Source: Crambe crambe (lineage: Eukaryota > Porifera > Demospongiae > Poecilosclerida > Crambeidae). Taken from it: 64,000 nucleotides of DNA. Shown piece by piece: positions 1 to 11,218 of this stretch (position 1 is its first letter; each line of letters starts with the position of its first letter). The translations under genes and the position numbers were made by a program. The stretch is taken from the NCBI GenBank assembly GCA_963924555.1, contig OZ004588.1, positions 3,534,001 through 3,598,000 of the forward strand, read 5' to 3'. Below the pieces are notes generated by a model that ran no database searches, was not told the origin of the DNA, and saw only the letters and a list, made by a program, of their open reading frames with translations.

Positions 1-69
1 AGGGTCATTAAAATTAATCACATGACATTTAATTACCTTGTACAAAATGGAGTAAAAGGTAATTACAAG

Positions 70-1745
70 TATAAGCTGTAACAAAGAAAATAAACAAATT
101 AAAAGCATGAATTATGAAAATTTCCCAATTTATGGTAGCTACTTACATTCAAGAATGAGCCTTCAACAAGAGAACAATGTTCTAGCATAGCTGTACTACT
201 CCACTGACTGTTAAAGATCGATACTCTGCGTATCTAATTCATGTTTTTATATCCAAATAAGACAAGTCCAAACTTTATTAGCTGATTCCACAGTCTTCTG
301 TGCCTAATTTGCTTCAGCCAATTAACAAATATTGTGGTTATGTTTGACTACTTCAGGTTCAAAGTTGGATGAGCAGTGCTTGTAGGATGCTATAACTGAG
401 CTAGATTCATTTACAAGTAAAGGGAAAATATCTATTCTGAATAAAGAAGGAAAGTTAGGGGTGGCCATGTGTGATTCAAAAAGTTCAGCAACAAGAGAGT
501 AGGATAAGATAATATAAAGGGAGTGAAGTAGCTCGTAGTTTGGCTTACTTGACTGAAGTTTGCTCTCTTAACAGCATTACATAACCACATACCTCAACTA
601 CAAGCACATTACAAGCTTATATGTACATGACATTTTTTAAGCTATTTTATGAGGACCCCAACCAGGCCCAAATTTTTGTGAGGTAGAATTAGTGAAAAAA
701 AAAGTTTTCTGCACTAATTTTCATGAATTCCATACCCAACAAAATTTCGCACTATACGATAATGGAACTTCAGCACAATAATTATAATTTATTAGCACTT
801 TGTTGGCTACAGCAGAATTTGCTATAAGAATCAAAGTAGTTTGAACAGAGTCACTTAATATGGAAGCCGAGAAGGGCACTTTTTCCGCGTAAACCGAATA
901 ACTTTTTATATGTTCCACCTGATCGGCTGGATAGTGTGACTACTACCTTTAGGCGAAGTTACCTTCACATATCACATAAATAATTATGATTTGCATTAAT
1001 CATACCCACCAGACTTCCAGCAAGTTTTCTTCTCAAGTGAATAACCTCTGCCTTCAAGCAACACTGACCTCATTTCAGTTTTGCTTGATCGACCACATAC
1101 CCATTATTTAACTGGGTATAAGTTACGTATGAGCTCACTTTACTTACCCGAGTAGCCAATCACTTAATGAGTGATGAAAGAGTGATGTAGGCTGGAGTAC
1201 AAAGTACGGAAACAAGGTGTACTGCATTTGAGAATTGACAAACCCTACATCGCTGCATGGACTGCCTTTGTCACTGTGCTCGTATCGTACTCTCTCATAC
1301 TTTACTTAAATTTTTTTTCTGTATTTTCAAAAATTCCTGTCAAATTAAAAAATACTAATGAGTCCATATGGTGGGAAAGCACTACATTCATAATAGCATA
1401 TCTCACCCGAACTATGATAACATGCATGTGTGACAGTTGAGGGTAGAAATCAAACTTCATTCACGCTTTCTACTTTTGAAAAAAAGTTTTGAAAGGCAGA
1501 AAATTTTGACAAAAGTAAACTTTGACTAAAACGTTGGGGTTGTCCCCAGAAAATAAAAGTAGAGCAGTAACTGCGCATGCATGTAATTGATCGCACACAA
1601 GATCGTCGATCAGTACAGTGCAGTAGCCTCGTCCCCAGGCTCTAATTTTACAGCTATAGGATAGCTCTCATGTACCAGTTCTTTCTCAGTGTGCGGATGG
1701 TGTGTTTGTTTAGCTGGGATAACCCCACCTAGTACTGAAGAAGGA
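70..1745. repeat. Upstream half of a segmental duplication (copy A flank)
   Basis: This non-coding stretch matches about 58140-60045 closely and in the same orientation, with small indels. Both copies carry the same landmarks, such as the run beginning at 138 (about 58205) and the segment around 1228-1440 (about 59520-59714). A shorter third copy lies at about 56662-57290. Both long copies precede a GTPase exon, so the unit duplicated together with the gene. I see no convincing coding exon here; a short open frame at 1228-1440 is shared by the copies, but shared ancestry explains it without coding function. Confidence 0.85.
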
Positions 1746-2031
1746 TCAGCAGCAAGCAATTTTCTCCATTGGTCTGTTCGTTGGTGAATAGTGCAGAGCT
1801 GATGCTATGATCATCTCCTCTGACCTTAATGTAGGTTGGTTTACGGATACACCACTATGAATAGATTTGGAAGTGCCAGAGAACAGAGCAATGCTCATAC
1901 ACATAGTTACATGCTGTGACATCACATACCATCATAAAGTGTAATAGGCTGGAATTTCGTGTGAAACGAGACTATACAGTGCAGGTGCAGTGTAAATGGG
2001 CTGAGTTTCAATACAGCTAGAGTCAAGTAAG

Positions 2032-2252
2032 GTATTGAAGAGGTAGTGAAAATAGCTTAGTTCATTATTCCAAGTCCATAAGCTTAAAAGCCTACCTTAT
2101 AGCTGTTGTGCTGGATTCTCTCCGTTCACTAGCTAGCTGAACCAAGACCCTCGTGAGACTATAGCTAGCTTTAGAGCTTGATTTGAAGTCTCACTCTAAA
2201 ATCATCCACTTTCTGTTTTGCAACAACTGAATTGCTCCATAGGAAGCAGGCA
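2032..2252 (+). repeat. Segment inverted relative to its paralogue at 60063-60293
   Basis: This ~220-bp segment matches 60063-60293 in reverse-complement orientation, although the flanking parts of the two duplicated blocks are collinear. In the downstream block, the 19-base run GTTTTGCAACAACTGAATT occurs both inverted at 60084-60102 and direct at 60291-60309. The inverted piece there is therefore bounded by an inverted repeat. Confidence 0.8.
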
Positions 2253-2469
2253 TCCTTGTTTTTTTTTGTCGAGGAAGGGGGTGATGGGGTCACTGGTGGA
2301 CTACAAGCCTGTGACTACACAGTTTCAGCATAGACCATTATATTGAACTTATCCAGACTGAGCCTGGTACATTCTGTGATGCATAAGGAACCCCTCCCCC
2401 ATTTATGTCCACCCCCTAGCCATAATCATATGATTTTGAACTTACAATATACTGTCACTTAGTGCAGTC

Positions 2470-2970
2470 TAGAACTGAAATGGAGAAAGTTGAATATTGT
2501 GTCTCCACTGTAGCTCTGGACTTCTCACTTGGAGGTCCTTGTCTCAGTTCTTACTGCAGTCACACTTGCTTGCTTGTCTCAAATGACAATCAGTTTACTC
2601 TTGAGCTAGTTAACAACATCACCTAACCACATACCTCAATATCTACAAGCACATTACAAGCAAGAACCAAATTTAAAGTTAGTGCTTTCTAGCTCTATAG
2701 GAAGCATGCATGAAGAAATCCTTTAGTTAAAAACATGTTTACTATATCATCATTCTATCAAACGTTTCCCTGATTCCTTGTTGATTCTTAAATAACTTCA
2801 AACCTGAAATACAGTCACTTGATTAGAATAGTATAGAACTGAAATGGAGAAAATCCATGAATATCATGTCTCCAATAATTTGGCAGTAGTTCCTCTTGCT
2901 CTGGACTTCCCACTTGGTTGTTACTTCTTGCAGTCTTACTTGTCAAATAACAATCAGTTTACTCTTGAGC
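2470..2970 (+). pseudogene. Two decayed fragments of the GTPase exon C-terminal region
   Basis: Two adjacent pieces, about 2470-2615 and 2820-2970, resemble bases ~5970-6115 of the GTPase exon, i.e. the stretch coding for residues ~525-568 of copy A. Both keep recognisable runs such as CTCTGGACTTC, TCACTTGGAGG or CCCACTTGG, and AATGACAATCAGTTT-like sequence. Deletions and substitutions leave no long open frame. Each is followed by the same short repeat (CATAACCACATAC). They look like relics of earlier tandem copies of the gene. Similarity was judged by eye. Confidence 0.65.
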
Positions 2971-3240
2971 TAGTCAACAGCATCACATAACCACATACTT
3001 CAATATTCACAAGCACATTACAAGCATATGCATGCAAATTTACAAGCTATTTGTAATGCGATTACAGGAAGGTTAGGGGAAGATTCAAAGAGTTATGTTC
3101 GTGGAGTTGATATCAAGGCAAGGCCATCATCCAAACCCAACAAAAGCCAAGAACTACTTCTAGTTCAGATCATTGATGAAACTTCAGCTATGTCAGCTCC
3201 AGGACTTACAATAAATAGAAAACAAAGAAGAAACATATAA

Positions 3241-4374
3241 AGATTTAGATATTCAACTGGACACATTGAAGGCTTACCATCTATAATGAGCTTTCTATCA
3301 CCTCATAGAAAAGAATCACCTGTTCCTTAGATTGATGAATTTGAGCATTTAGTTTTCATAAGGTTTATATGATGAAGCACTAGCTATATGATATTGAATT
3401 AACAAGGTCTCAAATTGCATCTTGGAACCAATTAGCTCTTTATGGAATCAGTGTAAATACCATAATCGTATAAATTTTCAGAGGTTTAAAATTTCATGAT
3501 TTCCGGAGCTGTTCCTATAATAAAGAATTTCTGCAGATCTTGGAAAATAATGCATGCGCATAATAGCTATATCATTGCCTGCTGCTGGGGCCGAGTGACA
3601 TGCATGATGGCTACCTTCTCGTGATTTGTGGCTACTACAGAGAAACCTAGATAGTCCCCCAAAAAGAAGAAAAGCTGGGCTGGCGATGCCAGACTAAAAT
3701 CTGGACTGCTACGGAAAGCGAGACACTTCATTGTAGAAGAGAGACAGGTAATGGCCATGATCCCGCATCACGCACGCATGCACATCGTTATCATTATGAT
3801 GTCATAGTACTAAGGATTCTGATCGACTACGAAAAAAAATAAAATAAAATCCCATCGAAAATTTATACGAATACAGTATATTTTTTCACTGCTACTATTT
3901 TTCAGGAATGTGATAAGTATAAATGTTTGTATGTTATTAGTTGCACTATTGGCATTATCTGGTTCTCCACCATTGGCTGACTAAAGTGGTACTAGGTAGC
4001 TAGCTATCCTGTCAATTGCTAGCAAATTCTTGATTGCTGATTGATTCTTTACCTTACGTAATTTGGAGCTGGCTACCACTAACATGATCAGTACTCACTT
4101 GGCAGCTAGTGAGCATAAAGAAAGAAGAAATTGTTTTGTTTATCATTCCACTATCATATCTGGAATATAGTAGAATGTCCTTACATGTGCATGCAAAAAA
4201 CTAATACGTAATGTCCAAGAAAAAACTGCAGGATAGTATGCAATGATGTTCTATGTCTGTTGTGTGTGTAACACATACCAAGTAGAAAAAAATTAAATCT
4301 GAGTGGGTGTATTAATATAATTTATACATGCACAATGACATTCGTCTGTTTTTTATTTCATTAACTACCCGTAG
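3241..4374. other. Intron or upstream region of copy A; no exon recognised
   Basis: Parts at about 3250-3460 and 3960-4374 match 60305-60520 and 60680-61126 of the second copy. The last bases form a splice acceptor (pyrimidine-rich tract, then GTAG at 4371-4374) that is conserved in copy B at 61123-61126. I found no coding exon here. A small open frame at 3028-3240 just upstream has no recognised domain and is not called. Confidence 0.6.
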
Positions 4375-6971
4375 GTTCCGCTGAGTCACGTCGACTGTAT
4401 AACGAAGCAATGAAGCAGGGACACGTAAAGTCCCAGATCAACAAAGCACTCCTTTATGGGGCTCCAGGAACTGGAAAATCAAGTTCGGTGGACCTTTTTG
4501 TTGGTAACCCTCCAAGAGAAGCCAGAATAAGCACTCCTTTAGCTGTTCGTCCAATTACAATGATTCAAATGGGAATCACATCAAAGGAGTGGAAAAAGCT
4601 TCATCCAAAAGAACGGAAAGAAATTCTAGCAAGGGCCATATATGCTCAGCTTCATGCCAGCGACACAAATTCAGGTGAAGATTGTGAGGCATCAGCTAAT
4701 TCTGGTGAGAGCTCTGATTCTGATGAAATATTAACGACTCCTGAGCATAAAGAAGCTCATAGTAAAGAGGATAAGTCGACACGTGACGTACATCCACGAG
4801 TACACCCAGCAACTCCTTCCAGTCCAACATCTGCTAGCAAACCAAAGAAAGGTTCTCATTCGAAGGAAAAGATTTCACTGCCATCCCTTGGCACACACGA
4901 TGAACTAATAAAATTATTGGATGAAATTTCCAAATCAGATGATCTTGAAGCTTTACCTGTCTTCCGGAAAGTTAAACTAATCGATTCTGGTGGACAACCG
5001 CAATTTCATGAGGTGTTACCTGTATTTCTTCGTCGCATGTCCCTCTACATATTCGTCTTCAAGTTGTCAGAAGAACTCGCCACCAAGCCCATGGTAGAAT
5101 ATTTTGGGGAGGATGGGAAACGTGTGGGGACACCTTACCAATCAGCTCAGTCCAATGAGCAGCTATTGAAGCACTGCCTTCGCACTTTGCACACCCACAG
5201 ATCATCTCCCGATACTAAAGGTGAGTGCTCCAAAATCATGATCGTAGGGACCCACAGGGACGAAGAACACCTGTGCACGACCGAGACAAGAGAGGAGAAG
5301 AACAAGAAGTTAGAAAAGCTGTTACTGCCGATGTTCCAAGAGGAAGTCGTCTATTACAACCTGGCAAAAAATGAGGTGATCTTTCCAGTCAATGCCAAAA
5401 ATCCTGAAGAGCTTGATAAGAGTACAGCTAGAGATATCCAAAGTGTAGTCCTAACAAAGTGTATGCCTGATCCCATTGATGTGCCCCTTCAGTATTACTC
5501 TTTGGAAATTATCCTTGAAGAAGTCAGCCTTTCTTTAGACAGAGGGGTATTGAGCAAAGAAGAATGCCTTAGAGCAGCAGATAAGCTTTTCTTTAATGAG
5601 CATACACTGGATGCAGCTCTCCAGTTCCTAGATGAAATTTCATCAGTCTTTTATTTCCCCGAGGTTCTGGATGGTGTTGTATTCACTAACCCTCAAGTCC
5701 TCTTGGATAAGGTAACCGAGTTGGTGGAGATTACCTATTGCTTGAGAGAAAATGTTGGTGGTAAAACACTTCGTGCACTCTCTGGAGGCTGGAAGAAGTT
5801 TAAAGATCATGGCATTGTTAGCTTAGAGCTTCTGCAAGAAAAAGAGTTTGAGAAGCACTATGTGCCTGATATCTTTACTCCTGTCGATCTGGTCAAGCTC
5901 TTTAGAAAGTTGCTCATCATAGCCGACTTTAGTGCTTCTGAATACATCATGCCTGCCCTCCTTCCTGTCCTTGAAAATGAGAAGGTTCATGAATATCGTA
6001 TTTCCAATGATTCACCTGTAGCTCCACTTGCTCTGGACTTCCCACTTGGAGATCCTCGTCTTGGTACTTATTGCAGTCTTACTTGCTTTCTTGTCTCCAA
6101 TGACAACCAGTTTCCTTGTCCTTGGAAAGTAGCATTGCTTCTTCATTCCAACACTCCAGCTTGCCTGAATCGAAATTGCACCCAATTCATGGTACCAGGC
6201 TTTCCTGGCTCTGTCACTCTGATTGACACATTCTCTCATGTTGAGATCCATGTGGACACTGCCAAGAAAGTTTGTAGCAAGCTCTGCTCTTTCGTCTCTC
6301 AGTCTGTGTTTGCAGGTCTAAAGAAAGCCATGGTAGTTCTTGGGTACAACAACTCGATCCCTTCGAAAGCACTTCTTTGTCCTTGTGGGGCTAAAGATCC
6401 CCATGTTGCCACTTTCGGGGATGGTCTCTGGATCTGCAGTCGAGATAACAAAGTATTTGGAGATCTCACTCCTAGACACCTGCTGTGGTGTGATCAACCA
6501 GATCATTCTCCTATGAAAGGTTGGTCAAACTTACATCCTTGACTTATTGATCTACTAGTTTTATTATTATTAATTAAGCTAGTGCCTTCCTTCACTGCTT
6601 TGACTTTTAATAATTTTAGTCTTATCTTTATCATGGAATTTTCATTTGCAGGAGCTTCTGCCTCTTCAACTCCTACTATGATGGAAATCATTCGCTTCCC
6701 TCTAAAAGATTCCAAAGTGAACTTGGCTCAAGAAATCGGAACTAAGTATTTCGAATTTGGAACTTTCTTGCTTGAAGATGCCACTGGCGCTCGTATCAGT
6801 GCCTTGAAAAAAGAGTTGAAAGATAATGCAGAAGATATCAATCGCGAAATCTTCCAAAAATGGCTGAGTGGAGATGGGAAAAAGCCTGTTTCATGGGAGA
6901 CTCTAATTGCTGTACTTGAAGACATTGGATTGAGCGAACTAGCAAAATCGATAGCAGAGGTCAAACAATAA
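4375..6971 (+). CDS. ROC/COR-like GTPase with C-terminal death domain, copy A (3' exons)
   Basis: Two exons, 4375-6519 and 6652-6971, joined by a phase-1 intron (AAAG|GTTGGT and TTTGCAG|GAG); stop at 6969-6971. The acceptor before 4375 is in phase 1 and the frame is open up to it, so the ATG at 4410 is probably internal and 5' exons are missing or lie outside the window. Numbered from that ATG: P-loop GAPGTGKS at 17-24, switch motif DSGGQ at 192-196, G4-like THRD at 281-284, a COR-like winged-helix region at about 360-520, then a Cys-containing C-terminal part (CPCG at 657-660, C676). The 6652 exon encodes a death domain with the conserved SWETL helix. Residues ~82-160 are an acidic/Ser-rich insert between G1 and G3, far longer than in Ras-type G domains. 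Proteins of this design usually act as GTP switches in cell-death or immune signalling. The exact family is inferred from motifs. Confidence 0.85.
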
Positions 6972-7040
6972 GCACATTATTATATCTTTCTACACTTTTC
7001 ATTACATTCTACTTCTATACCCGTACTATAGCACTGTTCA

Positions 7041-7046
7041 ATTAAA
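7041..7046 (+). terminator. Candidate polyadenylation signal ATTAAA
   Basis: ATTAAA lies 70 bases after the stop codon of copy A, the common variant of the AATAAA signal. No transcript data are available, so this is only a candidate. Confidence 0.35.
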
Positions 7047-7107
7047 ATTTTGTTCACGTTAAGTATATGAACAATAATGGTAGGTTATACAATGGTCTTC
7101 TAATTCC

Positions 7108-7190
7108 AGTGTCTTTCTCTCCTCCAACTATGATGGACATCCTGTATCTCTACAGGACTCTAACTTGGCTCAAGATTTATTATGGCTACT
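7108..7190 (+). pseudogene. Decayed second copy of the death-domain exon start
   Basis: After an acceptor-like TTCCAG, this stretch resembles the start of the functional death-domain exon (6652-6745). It shares the CCAACTATGATGGACATC-like run and ends with ACTTGGCTCAAGA. The middle has deletions and the frame is lost within about 80 bases. It reads as a remnant of an extra terminal exon from tandem duplication. Confidence 0.6.
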
Positions 7191-7743
7191 CTTTTCTTCT
7201 TAGAAGACAGATCAAATCCGAATAACTGCCGAGTGTTGAGAAGACTGGAAGACTAATTATTCTTTGAATTCTGATACCCAACAAAAGGCAAAACACACAC
7301 ACAAACAAAAAACCAGTAACACAGAGCAGAGAACAACAGCAATAGCTACATTAAATACATTTACTTTTATTAAACAACAATGAGCTTGACCAAAAATAAT
7401 ATATAGGAAAGAGGACTCAGATCATCCTGAAAAGCCCCAATAACTCAATGCTTTCTTTATGTCCTCTTTGATGGAGTTAATGGCCAAAGGATTATGTCTA
7501 CCAATAACCCAAACAGTTCCCTTCATTACATCACAATTCATTTATGTGGGTCTAGTTAGCACTCTAAAAGAATTGTTGTGCACAAATCATGGAAATATAA
7601 AGAAGTCAATCACTACAGTTAATAGCACACTGTCTGTCTGGACCATGACTCTTTCTCCTTCTTTTGCGCATGAGCAATGTGTTTGATTTTAAGGGGGTGG
7701 GGCAGGCAGGTTGGAATTGCATGGTGGGCATTATTTGCATCAG
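7191..7743. other. Intergenic, no gene seen
   Basis: AT-rich sequence with a short CA-rich stretch near 7295. No supported coding region, RNA gene or element end was found. Confidence 0.5.
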
Positions 7744-8048
7744 TGGATAGCACTAGCCTCGTTCCCAGGCTCTCAGTGAAACGGGAAATGTGGGGGCAGA
7801 AAGGAGAGCCTGGTTTCTACTGCACGCACGGGCGTGTAAATTTTGACCACATAATTATATTCATAACACGATTGATGATGTAATTATTAAGTAAACGTCA
7901 CAATTAGTACAAATTGCATGTCGCTTGTATGAGCAGAGTGCAGCCATTGCCTTGTTCAGCAGTTCTGGATTATCATAGAAGTGGGCTTTTAGGATCAACA
8001 AACTCCTGGATGTCCCTGAGCTAGCTCCAGATGACCCCTTCCCATCAC

Positions 8049-8238
8049 TAGTCTGGCATAGCACCGCCCACCGACTTGAGTAGTGGTCTGGTGATGTCAC
8101 TGGCTGATTATAATATCGCTTCCTACGACACTTCCTGTTAGTAACGCGCATGCGCAATAGAATCCACCGGCACAACTCGTTGTATTGTATGTCACCAGAC
8201 CACCTACTAAAGTCGGTGGGCGGTGCTGTGCCAGACTA
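8049..8238. mobile_element. Nested 190-bp MITE with 9-bp TSD
   Basis: It begins TAGTCTGGCATAGCACCGCC and ends with the matching complement; the arms run about 50 bases with few mismatches. The 9-bp direct repeat TCCCATCAC flanks it (8040-8048 and 8239-8247). It sits inside the larger 7754-8732 element, so it inserted later. TSD length again fits a Mutator-like family. Confidence 0.85.
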
Positions 8239-8248
8239 TCCCATCACA

Positions 8249-8582
8249 CATCTGTTAAGCTTGCAAGAGGAGAATAGTTTCCTTGGAGAAGGCAACTGCA
8301 AACGTTACTAGCTTCAAAGAGCTGGCCAGATCTTCTTTGCGGAGATCCCTTGAGATCCCTTGAGAGCAGGGGCACGAACATTAGCTTATCCTTGCCATCA
8401 AATACAGCTCGGATAGCCAGCTTCTGCTCTTCCTTCAGCAACAGTTCGGGTAAACCAAGCATTGACAGGGCATGAGAAAGCGCTTGCGGATAGTGGGAAC
8501 TTGAATCGCTTGAAGAAACGCTAGAAGAAACACTCTCAGAAACGAACTCGCCATCTTGCACAAAAAAACGCTGATTAGACAA
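8249..8582 (-). pseudogene. Captured helicase-like fragment
   Basis: On the minus strand an open frame contains a stretch reading ALSMLGLPELLLKEEQ then AIRAVFDGKD. This resembles the region just before motif I of RecQ/DEAD-type helicases (LKxxQxxAIxAVxxGKD). The P-loop that should follow is absent: the frame runs into unrelated sequence and stops near 8247. A further open stretch on the same strand continues beyond the nested MITE to about 7861 without a recognised domain. I read it as a truncated gene piece carried by the transposon. Family assignment is from motif recall only. Confidence 0.5.
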
Positions 8583-9558
8583 AAAATAATAATTATGATG
8601 AAATCAAAAGCGGGAAAGTACGGAGGGAATCCAAATCCCCCGGAATGTGAGGGATCCGGTCTGCAGTAGAAACCAGGCTCTCCTTTCCGCCCCCACATTT
8701 CCCGTTTCACTGAGAGCCTGGGAACGAGGCTATGGATAGCACATGCATTGGAATATTCTGACCGAGGATTCTGTTTGAAGATCGACGTGGAGAGACAGCT
8801 TGCCTGTTGAGTGTCTGCAGTCAGCGGAATTGAACGAGGTTTCATTCAGAGGGAAGTGTTCTATATTAATAACTATGGCATCGGTGAAAGTACCTGCCTA
8901 GGTTTTAACAGGTAGTGAAAACTCTTGATCAGTTCCAACTCATCCATTGATCCACCCATCTTTAGCATAAGACATGTTTCTTGGAGTCAGGTATGATGAT
9001 GTGCATTTACATTGTATTAGTATATGATGTCATATGACTGTTGGGTTGCATACACGCAGTACAGCTTGCCAATGTCTACTTATATGGTACTGTTGCCTTA
9101 CTGTGACCTTAATCAAGTTGTTTAAATTTACGTGCTGGGTTTATGATAATTAGGAAGCATCGAAGGCTCTTGGATAAAACATCAAAGTCTTAAAATATCA
9201 AATATGCCAGACATCCTTTTGTGTATAATATTAGCAATGTGTGTATTTATAGTGTACACCCTTCCTCTCCCCACCTTAGTTTTAACTGCTCGTTTACAGA
9301 GTGGAGTTGTAATTCCAGCATAGCTGGTCACTAGATCGTTTACTTTCAGAAAAAAGTTTCTGAGCATCTGGTAGGTTGGAGATATAGTGAGCCCCTTCAC
9401 CCCCATTACGATAAACTAACATGTTGCATTTCCATGCAATCACTGGTAGTAGTAAAGCACTGATGTTTGTATATACAGATAGAGCAAACACACCCCCCAC
9501 CCCCTCCATACTTCTTTTTGTTCTAACTAATCACTGTATGTTGTGTATGCAATTACAG

Positions 9559-9629
9559 AATGAGATGATGAAGTCCTCAAGGAAGAGGAGCAGTCGTAAT
9601 TGTCCCTCTAAGAGACCAAACCCGTACAG
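9559..9629 (+). other. Exon-like cassette K, copy 1
   Basis: Flanked by a good acceptor (ATGCAATTACAG) and donor (CAG|GTAACC). The 71 bases read NEMMKSSRKRSS, then RNCPSKRPNPYR, a very basic peptide. The other copies keep both splice sites and most codons. Not recognised. Possibly a real exon of an unidentified gene, possibly a repeat that merely looks like one. Confidence 0.45.
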
Positions 9630-9996
9630 GTAACCATCAATCCTTCTCATATTTGTCTGTTGGATCCTAGCAGCCCTTACTTGCTTTCACATATGATTTC
9701 CTTTTGATGTGGTTTTAAACATTGATATTATATCTCAACCACCCCCACCCTCTGCTCAAGCTTCTTTGTGATTGTATGTACTAGCATGTCATGTCCTCTA
9801 TGCCTCCCCTTTATAAGCTGCCAGTGCTTTATGTGGAATTGGCTCAGAAGGTATAAATATTCCTATTGCTTAACAATAAGGTGTTGATATGCCACCTATG
9901 TGCAGTGCATCACATTTTCATAGGTACGTATAATCAGTACATCTTCTGATTTTCCCTTCCTCCCTGTATATATTGTCCCATCACACTTTATCCCTA

Positions 9997-10062
9997 ACAT
10001 GGATAGTGCTGAGAGAGAGTTCGTAGACCTGAACACCTCATGGCCCACCACTGTCAATCTAT
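9997..10062 (+). other. Exon-like cassette M, representative copy
   Basis: Reads MDSAEREFVDLN then TSWPTTVNL and ends at a donor-like CTATG|GTATGT. At least nine other recognisable copies exist in the array; several are preceded by an acceptor-like TTTGTCCCTAG, although this one has TAAC at that point. Copies such as the one at 15835 keep the frame (IDSAEGEFIDL, then ASWPTTVIL), while others are frameshifted. No family recognised. Confidence 0.4.
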
Positions 10063-10712
10063 GGTATGTTTTGAGATTGACTATTCTGTTTTCAACTTTC
10101 TGGTGTTGAGACCCTTTACCCATTTTTGATATTGTGAACCTTCTCTTGCTTAATTGCAAACCACCAAATTGTCCATCCACATGGAAATCTGTGCATCATA
10201 ATTATGACTTTAGCTTCTCCAGGTTGGAAAAACTTGCACCTCTGTACTGACATCAGTGTCACATTGATTAATCCCTCTCTCCCTTGATAGGGTTCTTGTA
10301 CCATATGAATGTCTGGGATCCTACCCACATCCAAATTCAACTCCCTTCACCCCTTAGATACGAGTTGCATGCATGAAGGAAGGACTCGGTATTGTCGGTA
10401 CATCTTCTAATTGCCCCTCCCCTATATATTGTCCCATCTCTGTCAGTTGTGGGGTGAATACAAGTTGCTTGCATGAAGGAAGGTTTCTCTTTGATTGGTA
10501 TAATTGATACATCTTCTAATTCCCCCTCCTTCCCCTATACATGTCCCCTAGCATGGAAGTGCTGGTGGAGTTAGTAGATGTGAACACCTCGTGTCCCACC
10601 ACTGTCATTCTATTCTGTACTTATGACATTCTAATGTTGAGACCCTTTACCCAGCTAATGTGTATAGAGTGGCAGTACAGGAACTTGACTTTGAGTGTTG
10701 AGGTGTCTCTCC

Positions 10713-10963
10713 CGGTGGGGGCGAGAGGGGCTAGAGACCCCATTTTTTAGCAGGTGGGGGCTGAGCCCCCCCCACTTTTTTGGACCCATTATATAATTGA
10801 CTAACTGCAGCAGTAAAGTCTACTGTCTAGTCACTAATGATGTTGACTGCATTGTTGTTTAGCCACATGTATAGAATCAAAACCTTCATGAATATCATTA
10901 CAAGTCATCGATGTGCAATTTTGAGCCCCCCCCCCCCACTTTTTAGGTCCTCAGCCACCCCTG
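10713..10963. mobile_element. Small insertion with 5-bp duplication in the array
   Basis: A related array copy at about 19545-19560 reads GGTGTCTCTCCAGAGAGG without interruption. Here the same site is split, with TCTCC repeated on both sides (10708-10712 and 10964-10968). The insert is rich in G/C runs near its ends (GTGGGGG and CCACCCCTG, a weak inverted match). A MITE is likely, superfamily unknown. Confidence 0.6.
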
Positions 10964-11192
10964 TCTCCAGAGAGGTTGTAGCACTTTAAGTTGATTATTC
11001 CTTTCTGTTTCATAATGGCTCCCTTTCTATTATCCAGCCAGTATGTTTTTTTTAAGCTGAGAATGAATTTATTATGCATGTTTCAACTTAATTAAACCCA
11101 GAAAGTGCTGAAGTCACTGGAATGTAGAACCTTGAGTATTAGATGCTCTGTGTCCCCCCCAGATCAGGTTTTACTCTGGGGCTATCACATGT

Positions 11193-11218
11193 TTAACACA
11201 CACACACACACACACACT
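11193..11218. repeat. (CA)n microsatellite
   Basis: Uninterrupted CA repeats. Confidence 0.9.

Larger units (their letters stand above)
7754..8732. mobile_element. TIR transposon with 10-bp TSD and captured gene fragment
   Basis: The ends form a long inverted repeat: TAGCCTCGTTCCCAGGCTCT at 7754 onward pairs with the complement ending at 8732, and similarity continues for about 80 bases. A 10-bp direct repeat TGGATAGCAC flanks it exactly (7744-7753 and 8733-8742), the duplication size expected of Mutator-like elements. There is no transposase. The interior carries a helicase-like fragment on the minus strand and a nested 190-bp element. Gene capture by a non-autonomous Mutator-like element is the simplest reading; the superfamily is inferred from TIR and TSD size only. 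Confidence 0.85.

Noticed and set aside
721-918. Minus-strand 65-codon frame
   Set aside because: Broken in the paralogous copy near 58860-59040; no domain.
1228-1440. Small open frame shared with 59520-59714
   Set aside because: The whole block is duplicated, so shared openness is expected. No domain and no splice context were found.
4410-4412. ATG as true start of the GTPase gene copy A
   Set aside because: The frame is open upstream to a conserved phase-1 acceptor at 4373-4374, and the same holds in copy B. The exon is more likely internal.
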